Source: Streptomyces sp. NRRL WC-3618 (lineage in GTDB: Bacteria; Actinomycetota; Actinomycetes; Streptomycetales; Streptomycetaceae). From it: a stretch of 30,819 nt of DNA. A model generated the notes under the pieces. That model was not told where the DNA came from. It saw nothing but the letters and a program-made list of their open reading frames with translations, and ran no database searches. Shown one piece after another: positions 8,586-15,908 of the stretch (the stretch's first letter is position 1; each line of letters starts with the position of its first letter). The translations under genes were made by a program, and so were the position numbers. Location: positions 1-30,819 of the forward strand of contig NZ_LGDW01000008.1 in NCBI RefSeq assembly GCF_001280005.1, given 5' to 3'.

Positions 8586-8786
8586 GACGGGTGACCAAGT
8601 GGAGAAAAATATTACAGAAGCGGCGAAACGCCTGATCGGTTGATGCTTTTCATCCCTGCACGGTCGTTGACATGTCTGGGACGCATGGACGACCTTCGTT
8701 CGTAACAACGGGCACCGCTGTCCTCCCTCGCCTTGTCCTTGCCCTGCCCCGCCCTGCCCCTCGCCCCTCCGTACCAGGGATGTCCC

Positions 8787-11018
8787 ATGTCGAGTTCGAT
8801 CAGCAGGCGCCACTTCCTCGCGAGCGCGACCTTCGTGGCCGCGGCAACGGCCGCCGGCGGCCTGTTCGGCGCAGGTGGCGCGCAGGCGGCGCCCAGCACG
8901 TACACACCCGACTGGAACTCGGTCGACCAGCACCCGCCGGCCCCGGAGTGGTTCCAGGACGCCAAGTTCGGCATCTACTTCCACTGGGGCGTCTTCAGCG
9001 TTCCCGCGTACGACAACGAGTGGTACCCGCGCAGCATGTACTCGAGCGGCAGCAACGCCAACACGCACCACATAGCGACCTACGGTCAGCCGTCGGCCTG
9101 GCCTTACCACAACTTCATCAACGGCGCGAAGGACCTGGCGGGCAACACCGTGCAGTTCGCACCGAGGTTGAAGTCGGCGGGCGGCAACTTCGACCCCGAC
9201 GAATGGGCGCAGTTGTTCGTCGACGCGGGCGCGAAGTTCGCCGGGCCGGTCGCCGAGCACCACGACGGCTTCTCGATGTGGGACAGCCAGGTCAACGAGT
9301 GGAACTCGGCCGCCAAGGGCCCGAAACTGGACCTGCTGGGCCTGTTCACCACGGCGATCCGCAACAAGGGCCTCAAGCTGCTGGTCGCCATGCACCACGC
9401 GTTCCACTACAACGGCTTCTACGAGTTCGCGCCCGCCCAGACCGACCCCAGCCTGAAGAAGCTCTACGGGCAGCTCGGCGCGGCGGCGGAGAACCAGCTC
9501 TGGTACGACAAGCTCAAGGAGGTCATCGACCGGGCCAAGCCCGACATCCTCTGGCAGGACTTCAAGCTGGACGCCGTCGACGAGACGCAGCGTCTGAAAT
9601 TCCTGTCGTACTACTACAACCAGGCCAACAGCTGGGGCCGTGAGGTCGTCGCCACGTACAAGGACGGCCTGAACGGCAAGGGCGAGATCTTCGACTACGA
9701 GCGGGGCGGGCCGGGCGACCTCACGACGCCCTACTGGCTGACCGACGACAGCATCTCCAACTCCAGCTGGTGCTACACGCAGGGCATCGGCTACTACAGC
9801 ATCAAGCAGATGCTGCACTCGTTCCTCGACCGGATCAGCAAGAACGGCAACGTACTGCTGAACATCGCGCCGATGGCCGACGGCACCATCCCCCAGGCCC
9901 AGAAGGACATCCTGCTCGGCATGGGCGACTACCTGAAGCGCTTCGGCGAGTCGGTGTACTCGACCCGCGCCTGGAGCGTGTACGGCGAAGGCCCGACGAA
10001 GATGGGTGGCGGCTCCTTCACCAACCCGACCGCCGGCACGGCACAGGACATCCGCTTCACCCGCGACAAGGCGAACACCGTCCTGTACGCCACCGTCCTT
10101 GGCTGGCCCGGCAGTTCACTGACGATCAAGACGCTCGGCTCGGACCAGATCAACCTCTCCTCGCTGACATCGGTGAAACTGCTCGACTCGACGGCCGGCA
10201 ACTACATCAACCTGCCGACGCCCGTACAGACCTCCTCCGGGCTGACGGTGTCCCTGCCGTCCTCGGCGCCGTACAACGCCAACGCCTACGTCCTGAAGCT
10301 CAGCTTCTCCGGCGGGATTCCCGCCCTGCGGCCCACGACCGGAGCCGTCGCCTTCAAGGACGTCAACTACACCGGACCCGATGCCGTCCTCGCCGTCGGC
10401 GACTACACCGGGGCCCAGTTGCAGCAGGCGGGCCTGGGCACGCTCAGCCTCTCCTCGCTCAGGCTGGCCCCCGGCTACCGGCTCATCGGCTACGCGGGCG
10501 ACAACTTCAGCGGCACGTCGTGGACCTTCACCGCCGACAATCCCGACCTCAGGGTCACCGGCAACAACGACCAGATCACCTCACTGAAGGTCCAGTTCAA
10601 CCCGTCGGCCTACTTCCGGGTCGCCAACGTCACCAACAGCCTCGCGCTGGACGGCGGCGGCAACGTCGCCTCCGGATCCGACCTCAAGCAGTGGACGTGG
10701 GACGGCAGTTCCAACCTGCAGTGGCAGGCGGTGGACATCGGCAACGGCTACTACCGACTGGTCAACCGCACCAACGGCATGGTCGCCGACGGCTGGGGCG
10801 CCACGTCCGACGGTTCCACCGCCCGGCAGGCGGCCTGGAACGGTGGCAACAACCAGCAGTGGACGATCACCGACCGGGGCCTCGGCCGCTACTCGATCAC
10901 CAACCGCACCACCGGCCTGGCCCTCGACGGTGGCGGCAGCGTGCCCTCGGGCTCCGTCGCCAAGCAGTGGACGTACGGCACCAGCACCAACCTGCTGTGG
11001 ACCTTCACGGCCCAGTAG
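8787..11018 (+). CDS. Secreted GH29 alpha-L-fucosidase with beta/gamma-crystallin-like and ricin-type lectin modules
   Basis: 743 residues. The N-terminus has a Tat signal (SRRHFLA at residues 6-12, then a hydrophobic stretch and AQA before a likely cut near residue 34). Residues about 40-510 form a GH29 domain: WFQDAKFGIYFHWGVFSVPAY, AEHHDGFSMWDS, and DILWQD, whose Asp258 is the expected nucleophile by alignment with the LWND motif of known GH29 enzymes; then GGNVLLNIAP-like NGNVLLNIAPMADGTIP. Residues about 515-605 (FKDVNYTGPDAVLAVGDY ... GYAGDNFSGTSW) resemble a beta/gamma-crystallin-like domain. Residues about 607-743 are a ricin-type beta-trefoil (CBM13) with QW-type repeats such as NLQWQAV and NNQQWTI. 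It should release L-fucose from glycans outside the cell for the adjacent importer. Start ATG 8787 has AGGGA upstream; the Tat signal supports it over 8733. Confidence 0.93.
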   Translation: MSSSISRRHFLASATFVAAATAAGGLFGAGGAQAAPSTYTPDWNSVDQHPPAPEWFQDAKFGIYFHWGVFSVPAYDNEWYPRSMYSSGSNANTHHIATYGQPSAWPYHNFINGAKDLAGNTVQFAPRLKSAGGNFDPDEWAQLFVDAGAKFAGPVAEHHDGFSMWDSQVNEWNSAAKGPKLDLLGLFTTAIRNKGLKLLVAMHHAFHYNGFYEFAPAQTDPSLKKLYGQLGAAAENQLWYDKLKEVIDRAKPDILWQDFKLDAVDETQRLKFLSYYYNQANSWGREVVATYKDGLNGKGEIFDYERGGPGDLTTPYWLTDDSISNSSWCYTQGIGYYSIKQMLHSFLDRISKNGNVLLNIAPMADGTIPQAQKDILLGMGDYLKRFGESVYSTRAWSVYGEGPTKMGGGSFTNPTAGTAQDIRFTRDKANTVLYATVLGWPGSSLTIKTLGSDQINLSSLTSVKLLDSTAGNYINLPTPVQTSSGLTVSLPSSAPYNANAYVLKLSFSGGIPALRPTTGAVAFKDVNYTGPDAVLAVGDYTGAQLQQAGLGTLSLSSLRLAPGYRLIGYAGDNFSGTSWTFTADNPDLRVTGNNDQITSLKVQFNPSAYFRVANVTNSLALDGGGNVASGSDLKQWTWDGSSNLQWQAVDIGNGYYRLVNRTNGMVADGWGATSDGSTARQAAWNGGNNQQWTITDRGLGRYSITNRTTGLALDGGGSVPSGSVAKQWTYGTSTNLLWTFTAQ

Positions 11019-11046
11019 CCCCGGGCGACGTCACAAGCGGACAGAA

Positions 11047-11072
11047 GCCGGTCCCGAACTCCCGGGACCGGC
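11047..11072. terminator. Hairpin terminator shared by two convergent genes
   Basis: A perfect 10-bp stem (GCCGGTCCCG / CGGGACCGGC) with a 6-base loop lies between the fucosidase stop (11018) and the stop of the convergent propeller gene (11082). There is no T-tract, which is usual in high-GC actinobacteria. It could serve both strands. Confidence 0.7.
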
Positions 11073-11081
11073 GGGTCGGAC

Positions 11082-12050
11082 CTATCGATGGCTCAGGCGG
11101 GCCAGGAGCAGGTTCGGGTCCGGCTCGGTGGCGAAGTACGAGGCGCTGGGGACGTAGACCGTCCGGTCGCGTACGGCCACGGAGGTCGGGTTCGAGAGCC
11201 CGTCCTGCTCGGTGAGAACGACGGAGTGGGTGCCGTCCGGGCGGACCACGACGACCTGGCTGGTGGCGTTCACCGCGGCGAGGACGGTGTCCGCGTGGCG
11301 ATAGACGAACGCGAAGTCGTCGATCCCGTCGATCCCTGTCGCCCGGGTCTCGATCGTGCCCGCGGAGCCGTTTCGGCGTACGGGGATGCGCAGCAGCGTC
11401 CTGCGGTCGGTGTTGGACACCCAGACGGCGCTGTCGTGGACCTTGATGCCGTTGACGCCGAAGCCGGATTCGGACGGGACCGGGTCAAGGGCCGTCCCGG
11501 TGGCCCACGCGGTGCGCTCGCCTCCCGACACCGGCACCCGCCAGACCGTTCCCAGCACCGAGTCGGCCGCGTACAGCACGCCCCGGTGCTCGTCGAGGGC
11601 GAGGCCGTTGGGCAGCCCGTTCGTCGGCAGCTTCGCGATCTGCTGGGGCCTGCTGCCGTCGGGCACGATGCGCCAGATGCCGGTCTTGCTGGTCCCGGTG
11701 GCGTAGTTGACGTAGAGGGTGCCGTCGTGAGCGCGGGCGATGCCGGTGACGACGGCGCTGTGGATGATGGGGGTGTTCGGGTTCGCGACGGCGGGCAGGG
11801 TGACGCGTTCGCGGATGTCTCCGTGCCGGGTGACGTTGGCGACCTGGCGGGCGAAAGCGAAGGTCAGGTCGGCGGAGCCGTCGGGTTCGAGCGCGATGTT
11901 CTCGGGTGCCTCCCCTGCGGCGAAGTCGAAGTGGGCGACCACACGCGGCTGCGACACGATCGGCTCGCCACCGGATGCGGGAGCCGATGCGAGCACGCCG
12001 ACGGCGACGGCGGTCGCGGCGACACCGGCCAGGTGCGGGAGTCGGGGCAT
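11082..12050 (-). CDS. Secreted beta-propeller protein (SMP-30/NHL-like, ScyD/ScyE-type)
   Basis: 322 residues with an N-terminal Sec signal (MPRLPHLAGVAATAVAVGVLASAPASG). The body consists of repeated propeller blades with motifs such as GIARAHDGTLYVNYATG, NGLALDEHRGVLYAADS, VNGIKVHDSAVWVSNTD and NPTSVAVRDRTVYVPS. These fit the six-bladed SMP-30/gluconolactonase/NHL group often labelled ScyD/ScyE family in actinobacteria. Function is unknown; an extracellular binding or lactonase role is possible but no metal site could be assigned. The ATG at 12050 is favoured over 12074 because GGAGAGG lies 3 bases upstream of it and the signal peptide begins there. It is convergent with the fucosidase and probably not part of either neighbouring system. 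Confidence 0.8.
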   Translation of the reverse strand: MPRLPHLAGVAATAVAVGVLASAPASGGEPIVSQPRVVAHFDFAAGEAPENIALEPDGSADLTFAFARQVANVTRHGDIRERVTLPAVANPNTPIIHSAVVTGIARAHDGTLYVNYATGTSKTGIWRIVPDGSRPQQIAKLPTNGLPNGLALDEHRGVLYAADSVLGTVWRVPVSGGERTAWATGTALDPVPSESGFGVNGIKVHDSAVWVSNTDRRTLLRIPVRRNGSAGTIETRATGIDGIDDFAFVYRHADTVLAAVNATSQVVVVRPDGTHSVVLTEQDGLSNPTSVAVRDRTVYVPSASYFATEPDPNLLLARLSHR

Positions 12051-12441
12051 GAACCTCTCCTTGGGCTGCGGCACGGGCCACCTGTGTGGCGCCAGAGGCA
12101 GCCTGCGGTACGCCGGCCGGTGACCGCCGGAATCGCGGCCGGGAGATCGCCCTCGTGGCCTACGAAGGGGGAGGGGACGGTCCCCCGAGCCAGGGCGTGT
12201 CCGCCCTACCCCCTGAGCAAGGATCGCCGTCCACTTACCAAGGGGGAGCGCGCCGGTCGTTCATCCGCCGGTGCGCGGTCCCCGTTCCAGGTCGTCGGCG
12301 GCGCGCCGGACGTCGGCTGCCACGGCCTCGGTGAGTTGCATGGGCGGGCTGGAGCGCATCCATGACCGGAAACGTCAGCTGGAACAACTCGGGACCCAGC
12401 CAAGCCCGGTGTCCTGCCCCTGACTCGCCCGCCGTCGGCCG
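12051..12441. other. Intergenic stretch without a supported gene
   Basis: About 390 bp between the propeller gene and the eCIS promoter region. Short open frames here lack coding character and ribosome sites. I see G-rich runs (for example near 12170 and 12241) but no RNA gene or terminator that I can defend. It marks the boundary between the fucose region and the eCIS locus. Confidence 0.6.
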
Positions 12442-12485
12442 GTGACGCGGCAGTGACGCCGGAGTGACGCGAGGTCGGCCATGAT
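12442..12485 (+). promoter_or_regulatory. Three 11-bp-phased direct repeats and candidate -10 before the eCIS operon
   Basis: GTGACGC occurs at 12442-12448, 12453-12459 and 12464-12470, each pair separated by 4 bases, so the period is exactly 11 bp. Eight bases after the last copy is CATGAT (12480-12485), a passable -10, and the first eCIS gene starts at 12518. Heptamer repeats on an 11-bp period placed 8 bp before a -10 are the known architecture of SARP-type activator sites, and PhoP/OmpR-type boxes also use 11-bp repeats. The regulator is not identified in the window. Confidence 0.55.
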
Positions 12486-12517
12486 CGCGCAATGCGGACA
12501 GACAACGGCATGCGCCG

Positions 12518-13189
12518 ATGACCGGGCGTACGGACGCGGTCCGGACTCCCCGCGGCGCGCTGGTCGGGGTCGATCCGGCCAATCCGCTGGCCGGCCTGGT
12601 GGTGTTCCAGTACAACCCCGACGAGATGACCCGGCGACTGGTTGTCCGGACACCGGAGGGCGACGACGGGACCGGCGGTGCCCGCAGCGAGGCGCTGCGC
12701 CTCACCGGGGCCCCGATCGAGACGATCAGCCTGGCGGTCGAGGTGGACGCCACCGACCAGTTGGAGGACGGTGATCCGGAGGCCGTGCTCCTCGGCATCC
12801 ACCCCCAGCTGGCAGCGCTCGAAATGCTGCTCTACCCCAAGAGCTCGGTGGTCCTGGAGAACCTGGCGCTGACGGCGCTCGGCACCATCGAGCTGATACC
12901 GATGGAGACACCGCTCACCCTCCTGGTCTGGGGAGCCGGCCGGGTCCTCCCGGTGCGGCTGACCTCCTTCTCGATCACCGAGCAGGCGTACGACACCCAG
13001 CTCAACCCGATCCGGGCCCGGGCGGACCTGGAGCTGCGGGTGCTCTCCTACAGCGATCTGTCGGTCACCAACCCGGGACACCACCTCTTCCTGGCCCACC
13101 AGATCGCCAAGGAGGCCATGGCCACGCTCTCCGCCCGGTCGGCGGTGGGCCGGGCCGTGGCCGGCGGTATCGGAGGGATGTTTCGTTGA
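12518..13189 (+). CDS. eCIS tube/baseplate adaptor protein (Afp7 N-domain / CIS tube-like)
   Basis: 223 residues. The motif VVFQYNPDEMTRRL near residue 28 followed by a PIETISLAVEVDATDQLEDGDP segment is characteristic of the contractile-injection tube/baseplate adaptor that precedes a LysM protein in these loci. It would sit at the junction of inner tube and baseplate hub. In some systems this domain and the LysM domain form one protein; here the LysM part is the next gene, whose TTG start overlaps this stop by 4 bp. An in-frame stop at 12482-12484 limits the start to the ATG at 12518, which has only a weak ribosome site. It is the first gene of the rightward eCIS operon. The assignment rests on motifs and gene order. 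Confidence 0.78.
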   Translation: MTGRTDAVRTPRGALVGVDPANPLAGLVVFQYNPDEMTRRLVVRTPEGDDGTGGARSEALRLTGAPIETISLAVEVDATDQLEDGDPEAVLLGIHPQLAALEMLLYPKSSVVLENLALTALGTIELIPMETPLTLLVWGAGRVLPVRLTSFSITEQAYDTQLNPIRARADLELRVLSYSDLSVTNPGHHLFLAHQIAKEAMATLSARSAVGRAVAGGIGGMFR

Positions 13190-13497
13190 CGAACGATCCG
13201 ACCGGCCGGTACGCCTCGCTGGACGTGGTGACCGCCACCGTCCCGGACGGTACCGGCGGCAGCCGCGAGGTCCGCTGCCTGAGCCGCAGGCTGCTCCCCA
13301 TGCCGGGCAGTGCGCACACCCTCACCGAGCACGCGGTCGCCCCCGGGGACCGACCGGACACGATCGCCGCCGCCACTCTGGGCGACCCCACCCAGTTCTG
13401 GCGGATCTGCGACGCCCATCGGGTGATCCATCCGGACGAGCTCACCACCGCCGACCGGATCGGGACCCGGATCCGCATCCCGTTCCCCCTGCCGTGA
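13186..13497 (+). CDS. LysM-domain baseplate protein
   Basis: 103 residues, starting with TTG at 13186 inside TTGA, which also contains the stop of the previous gene. The C-terminal half (DTIAAATLGDPTQFWRICDAHRVIHPDELTTADRIGTRIRIP) follows the pattern of the LysM-like module found in phage gpX/gp53 and Afp7/Pvc7 proteins, with its Trp and a closing IRIPFP strand. In the particle such proteins clamp the wedge to the central hub. The unusual start codon and stop/start overlap suggest strict translational coupling to the upstream adaptor. Confidence 0.75.
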   Translation: MTNDPTGRYASLDVVTATVPDGTGGSREVRCLSRRLLPMPGSAHTLTEHAVAPGDRPDTIAAATLGDPTQFWRICDAHRVIHPDELTTADRIGTRIRIPFPLP

Positions 13498-13540
13498 CCG
13501 CGCCCCTGCCGCCGTACCGGCCCATGGAAGGAGGGAGAGC

Positions 13541-14680
13541 ATGGCCCTGCTGAGCTCCTACCTCACCGTGCTCCTCGGCCCCACGGTGCCCGTACCCGCG
13601 CCGCCGCGGCTGGTGGAGAACCTCCAGCAGGTGCAGGTCACCATGTCCGACAGCGCCAGATCCGGATTCCAGCTGGTCATCGGCGCCGGACGCGGCGGGT
13701 CGGCGGGTGCGCTCGACCACCCGCTGCTCACCGAGCGGTATCTGCGGCCCTTCGACCGCGTGGTGCTCGTCCTGACGCTGCACGGCACCCCCACGGTGCT
13801 GATGGACGGGGTCATCACCCATCGGGAGCTCACCCCGGGGTCGACCTCCGGTCCCGCCACCTTCACCGTCACGGGGGAGGACCTCGGCGTACTGATGGAC
13901 CTGGAGGAGCGGACCGCGGAGTATCCGGCGCAGGGCGAGGCCGCCATCGCCACCCGGCTGATCCTGGGCTACGCCCGCTACGGGCTGGTGCCCAGAGTGA
14001 TCCCGCCGCCGGTGATCGACCTACCGCTCCCGATCGAGCACATCCCGGTCCAGCGGGGCACGGACCTCGCCCAACTCACCGCGATGGCCGGACGCTTCGG
14101 CTATGTCTTCCACATCACCCCGGGCCCGCTACCGCTCACCAGCACCGCCTACTGGGGCCCTCCGACCCGGGTCGGCAGACCGGCACCGGCGCTCTCGGTC
14201 GACTTCGGGCCACAGACCAATGTCGAGGAACTCGCCTTCCGGTCCGACGCCCTGGCCGCCACCCAGGTCCACGGCCGGGTCCAGGACCGGCTCACCGACA
14301 CGGTGATTCCGGTCCGCAGTGTCGGCAGCATCCGGCCGCCCCTCGCGGCGGAGCCCGACTGGCTGGTCAACCGGCATGTGCGCACCACCCTGCTGGACGG
14401 GAGCGGCCTGACCGCCGCCCAGGCGTTCGGCAGGGCCCAGGGCATGGCCGAGGAGTCCAGCGACGGCTCGCTCACGGTCACCGGCCGACTCGACACCGAG
14501 CGCTACGGGGGACTGCTCCCGGCCAGGGGCCTGGTGGGTGTACGAGGGGCGGGTTGGTCACATGACGGTCTGTACTACGTGAAGCAGGTCACCCACTCGA
14601 TCACCCGGGGGCGGCACACCCAGGAGTTCACGCTGACCCGGGAAGGCGTCGGCTCCACCACTCCGGTGGTGCGGCCGTGA
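13541..14680 (+). CDS. gpD-like baseplate hub protein (VgrG N-terminal/Afp8-type)
   Basis: 379 residues. The fold expected of phage gpD/gp27 and the first half of VgrG is suggested by the N-terminal YLTVLLGPTVPVPAPPRLVENLQQVQVTMSD, FTVTGEDLGVLMDLEE in the first beta-barrel, the central LIEHIPVQRGTDLAQLTAMAGRFGYVFHITPG-like stretch (IEHIPVQRGTDLAQL), and a C-terminal SHDGLYYVKQVTHSITRGRHTQEFTLTREG, a very typical gpD ending. It forms the trimeric hub below the tube on which the spike sits. A strong ribosome site (GGAGGGAG) lies just before the ATG at 13541, 43 bp after the LysM gene. Confidence 0.82.
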   Translation: MALLSSYLTVLLGPTVPVPAPPRLVENLQQVQVTMSDSARSGFQLVIGAGRGGSAGALDHPLLTERYLRPFDRVVLVLTLHGTPTVLMDGVITHRELTPGSTSGPATFTVTGEDLGVLMDLEERTAEYPAQGEAAIATRLILGYARYGLVPRVIPPPVIDLPLPIEHIPVQRGTDLAQLTAMAGRFGYVFHITPGPLPLTSTAYWGPPTRVGRPAPALSVDFGPQTNVEELAFRSDALAATQVHGRVQDRLTDTVIPVRSVGSIRPPLAAEPDWLVNRHVRTTLLDGSGLTAAQAFGRAQGMAEESSDGSLTVTGRLDTERYGGLLPARGLVGVRGAGWSHDGLYYVKQVTHSITRGRHTQEFTLTREGVGSTTPVVRP

Positions 14681-14738
14681 AGCACCAGGAGCGAGTGAAC
14701 GGGTCCGGACCGGCCGGCCAGGGCGACGGGGGAGCATC

Positions 14739-15230
14739 ATGAATCAGCACTTCGGCAAGTACCGGGGCAAGGTCAGCAACAACCTCGACCCGATGTTGCG
14801 GGGCCGCGTCCAGGTCAGCTGCCCCGACGTGCTCGGCGACGTGACAGCCCTGTGGGCGATGCCGAGCGTGCCGTACGCCGGGCCGGGCGTCGGTCTGCTC
14901 GCCGTCCCCCCGATCGGGGCCGATGTCTGGGTCGAGTTCGAGGGCGGCAACGCGGCTCTGCCGATCTGGAGCGGCTGCTTCTGGGGAAGCGGCCAGGCAC
15001 CCGGCGCCGGCCCCACCACCAAGGTGTTCAAGACCGACGGACTGAGCCTCACGGTCGACGACCTGCCGGGATCGGGTGGTGTGACCCTGGTGGTCGGACC
15101 GCCCGTGGTCTCCACACCGCTGACCATCTCCCTGACGGCCGCCGGAATCGAGCTGTCCAACGGAGCCGCGAGCGTCAGGCTGACCGCAGCCTCCGTGTCG
15201 GTCAACGACGGTGCCCTGGAGGTGATCTGA
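14739..15230 (+). CDS. gp5/VgrG-like central spike protein (Phage_base_V)
   Basis: 163 residues. Residues about 8-80 are the gp5 OB-fold: GKYRGKVSNNLDPMLRGRVQVSCPDV, then WAMPSVPYAGPGVGLLAVPPIGADVWVEFEGGN, PIWSGCFWG. The remainder (TKVFKTDGLSLTVDD ... ITLS-type short strands ending VSVNDGALEVI) looks like a short beta-prism spike stalk. In the particle it forms the puncturing trimer between the hub and the PAAR tip. Hub and spike are separate genes here, whereas VgrG and Afp8/Pvc8 fuse them. ATG at 14739 with GGGGGAG upstream; its stop shares one base with the next start. Confidence 0.85.
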   Translation: MNQHFGKYRGKVSNNLDPMLRGRVQVSCPDVLGDVTALWAMPSVPYAGPGVGLLAVPPIGADVWVEFEGGNAALPIWSGCFWGSGQAPGAGPTTKVFKTDGLSLTVDDLPGSGGVTLVVGPPVVSTPLTISLTAAGIELSNGAASVRLTAASVSVNDGALEVI

Positions 15231-15544
15231 TGCCGGGTCAGCTACTGCATCTCGGCGCGACGGTCATCTGCGCGCACTCCGGTCCGGCGCAGCCCACCCG
15301 GACCGAGCCCCGAGTGCTGATCAGCGGCATGCCGACGGTGACCGCGACGGCACCGTACACCGTCGCAGGCTGCACCCTGCTGCAACCCCCGGGCCCCTGC
15401 CTCACCGCCCAGTGGGTGTCCACCGCGACCCGGGTGCGGATCGGCGGGCTCCCGGCCCTGCTGTCCGACGGGAGGGCCCAGTGCACACCCACTGGCACCC
15501 CGCTGAGCGTGCTGGCCACCCAGACCAGAGTGAAGGGGATCTGA
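15230..15544 (+). CDS. PAAR-like spike tip protein
   Basis: 104 residues beginning MPGQLLHLGATVICAHSGPAQ, then TEPRVLISGMPTVTATAPYTVAGC, CLTAQWVSTATRVRIGGLPALLSDG and ending VLATQTRVKGI. The length, the position after gp5, and the internally repeated pattern of short strands with conserved His and Cys residues match the Afp10-type PAAR-like tip that caps the spike and can bind a metal ion. The start ATG at 15230 overlaps the spike stop by one base (TGATG). Confidence 0.78.
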   Translation: MPGQLLHLGATVICAHSGPAQPTRTEPRVLISGMPTVTATAPYTVAGCTLLQPPGPCLTAQWVSTATRVRIGGLPALLSDGRAQCTPTGTPLSVLATQTRVKGI

Positions 15545-15545
15545 T

Positions 15546-15908
15546 ATGAACATCGGCTTCCCCTTCCGGATCGGCCCCGGCGGCAGGACCGCCCTGGTGG
15601 ACGAGGATCAGTACGTCCGGGACCTGATCGAACAGGTGCTGTTCACCGCCCCCGGCGAACGGGTCAACCGCCCCACCTTCGGCAGCGGCCTCCACCGACT
15701 GGTTTTCGAACCCACCGGCGGCGAACTGGCGACCGCGACCCGGCTCATGGCGCACGGTGCGCTCCAGCAGTGGCTGGGCGACTTCGTCGAGGTACAGGCC
15801 GTGGACATCACCGCGGAGGAGGCCACCCTCCGGGTGACGGTGCGGTACCGGGCCCGCGCCATGGACCGGCCCACCACCGCTGTGTTCACCCGGAGGCTGC
15901 CCCAGTGA
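15546..15908 (+). CDS. gp25/GPW-family baseplate wedge protein
   Basis: 120 residues, the normal size of gp25/Afp9. Family features are the N-terminal FPFRIGPGGRTALVDEDQYVRDLIEQVLFTAPGERVNRPTFGSGLHRLVFEP, with the conserved PGER..RP.FG.GL core, and a C-terminal DITAEEATLRVTVRYRARA strand pair. In contractile tails this protein links hub and sheath and helps start sheath assembly. It begins one base after the PAAR stop and its stop overlaps the GTG start of the J-like gene. Confidence 0.9.
   Translation: MNIGFPFRIGPGGRTALVDEDQYVRDLIEQVLFTAPGERVNRPTFGSGLHRLVFEPTGGELATATRLMAHGALQQWLGDFVEVQAVDITAEEATLRVTVRYRARAMDRPTTAVFTRRLPQ

Larger units (their letters stand above)
8311..8786. other. Divergent intergenic region between importer operon and fucosidase
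   Basis: 476 bp without a supported gene. It is clearly AT-richer than the flanking genes, for example around 8604-8616 (GAAAAATATTACA). It holds the leftward promoter, the inverted repeats described separately, and a small GGCG-AAA-CGCC dyad at 8622-8632. This layout fits shared regulation of transport and of the secreted fucosidase. Confidence 0.7.

Noticed and set aside
8667..8695. TTGACA at 8667 as a complete fucosidase promoter
   Set aside because: No acceptable -10 lies 16-19 bp downstream, so only the hexamer is mentioned as a possible element.
12051..12441. Small RNA or gene in the intergenic stretch
   Set aside because: Only short frames without ribosome sites and no convincing hairpin with a tail.
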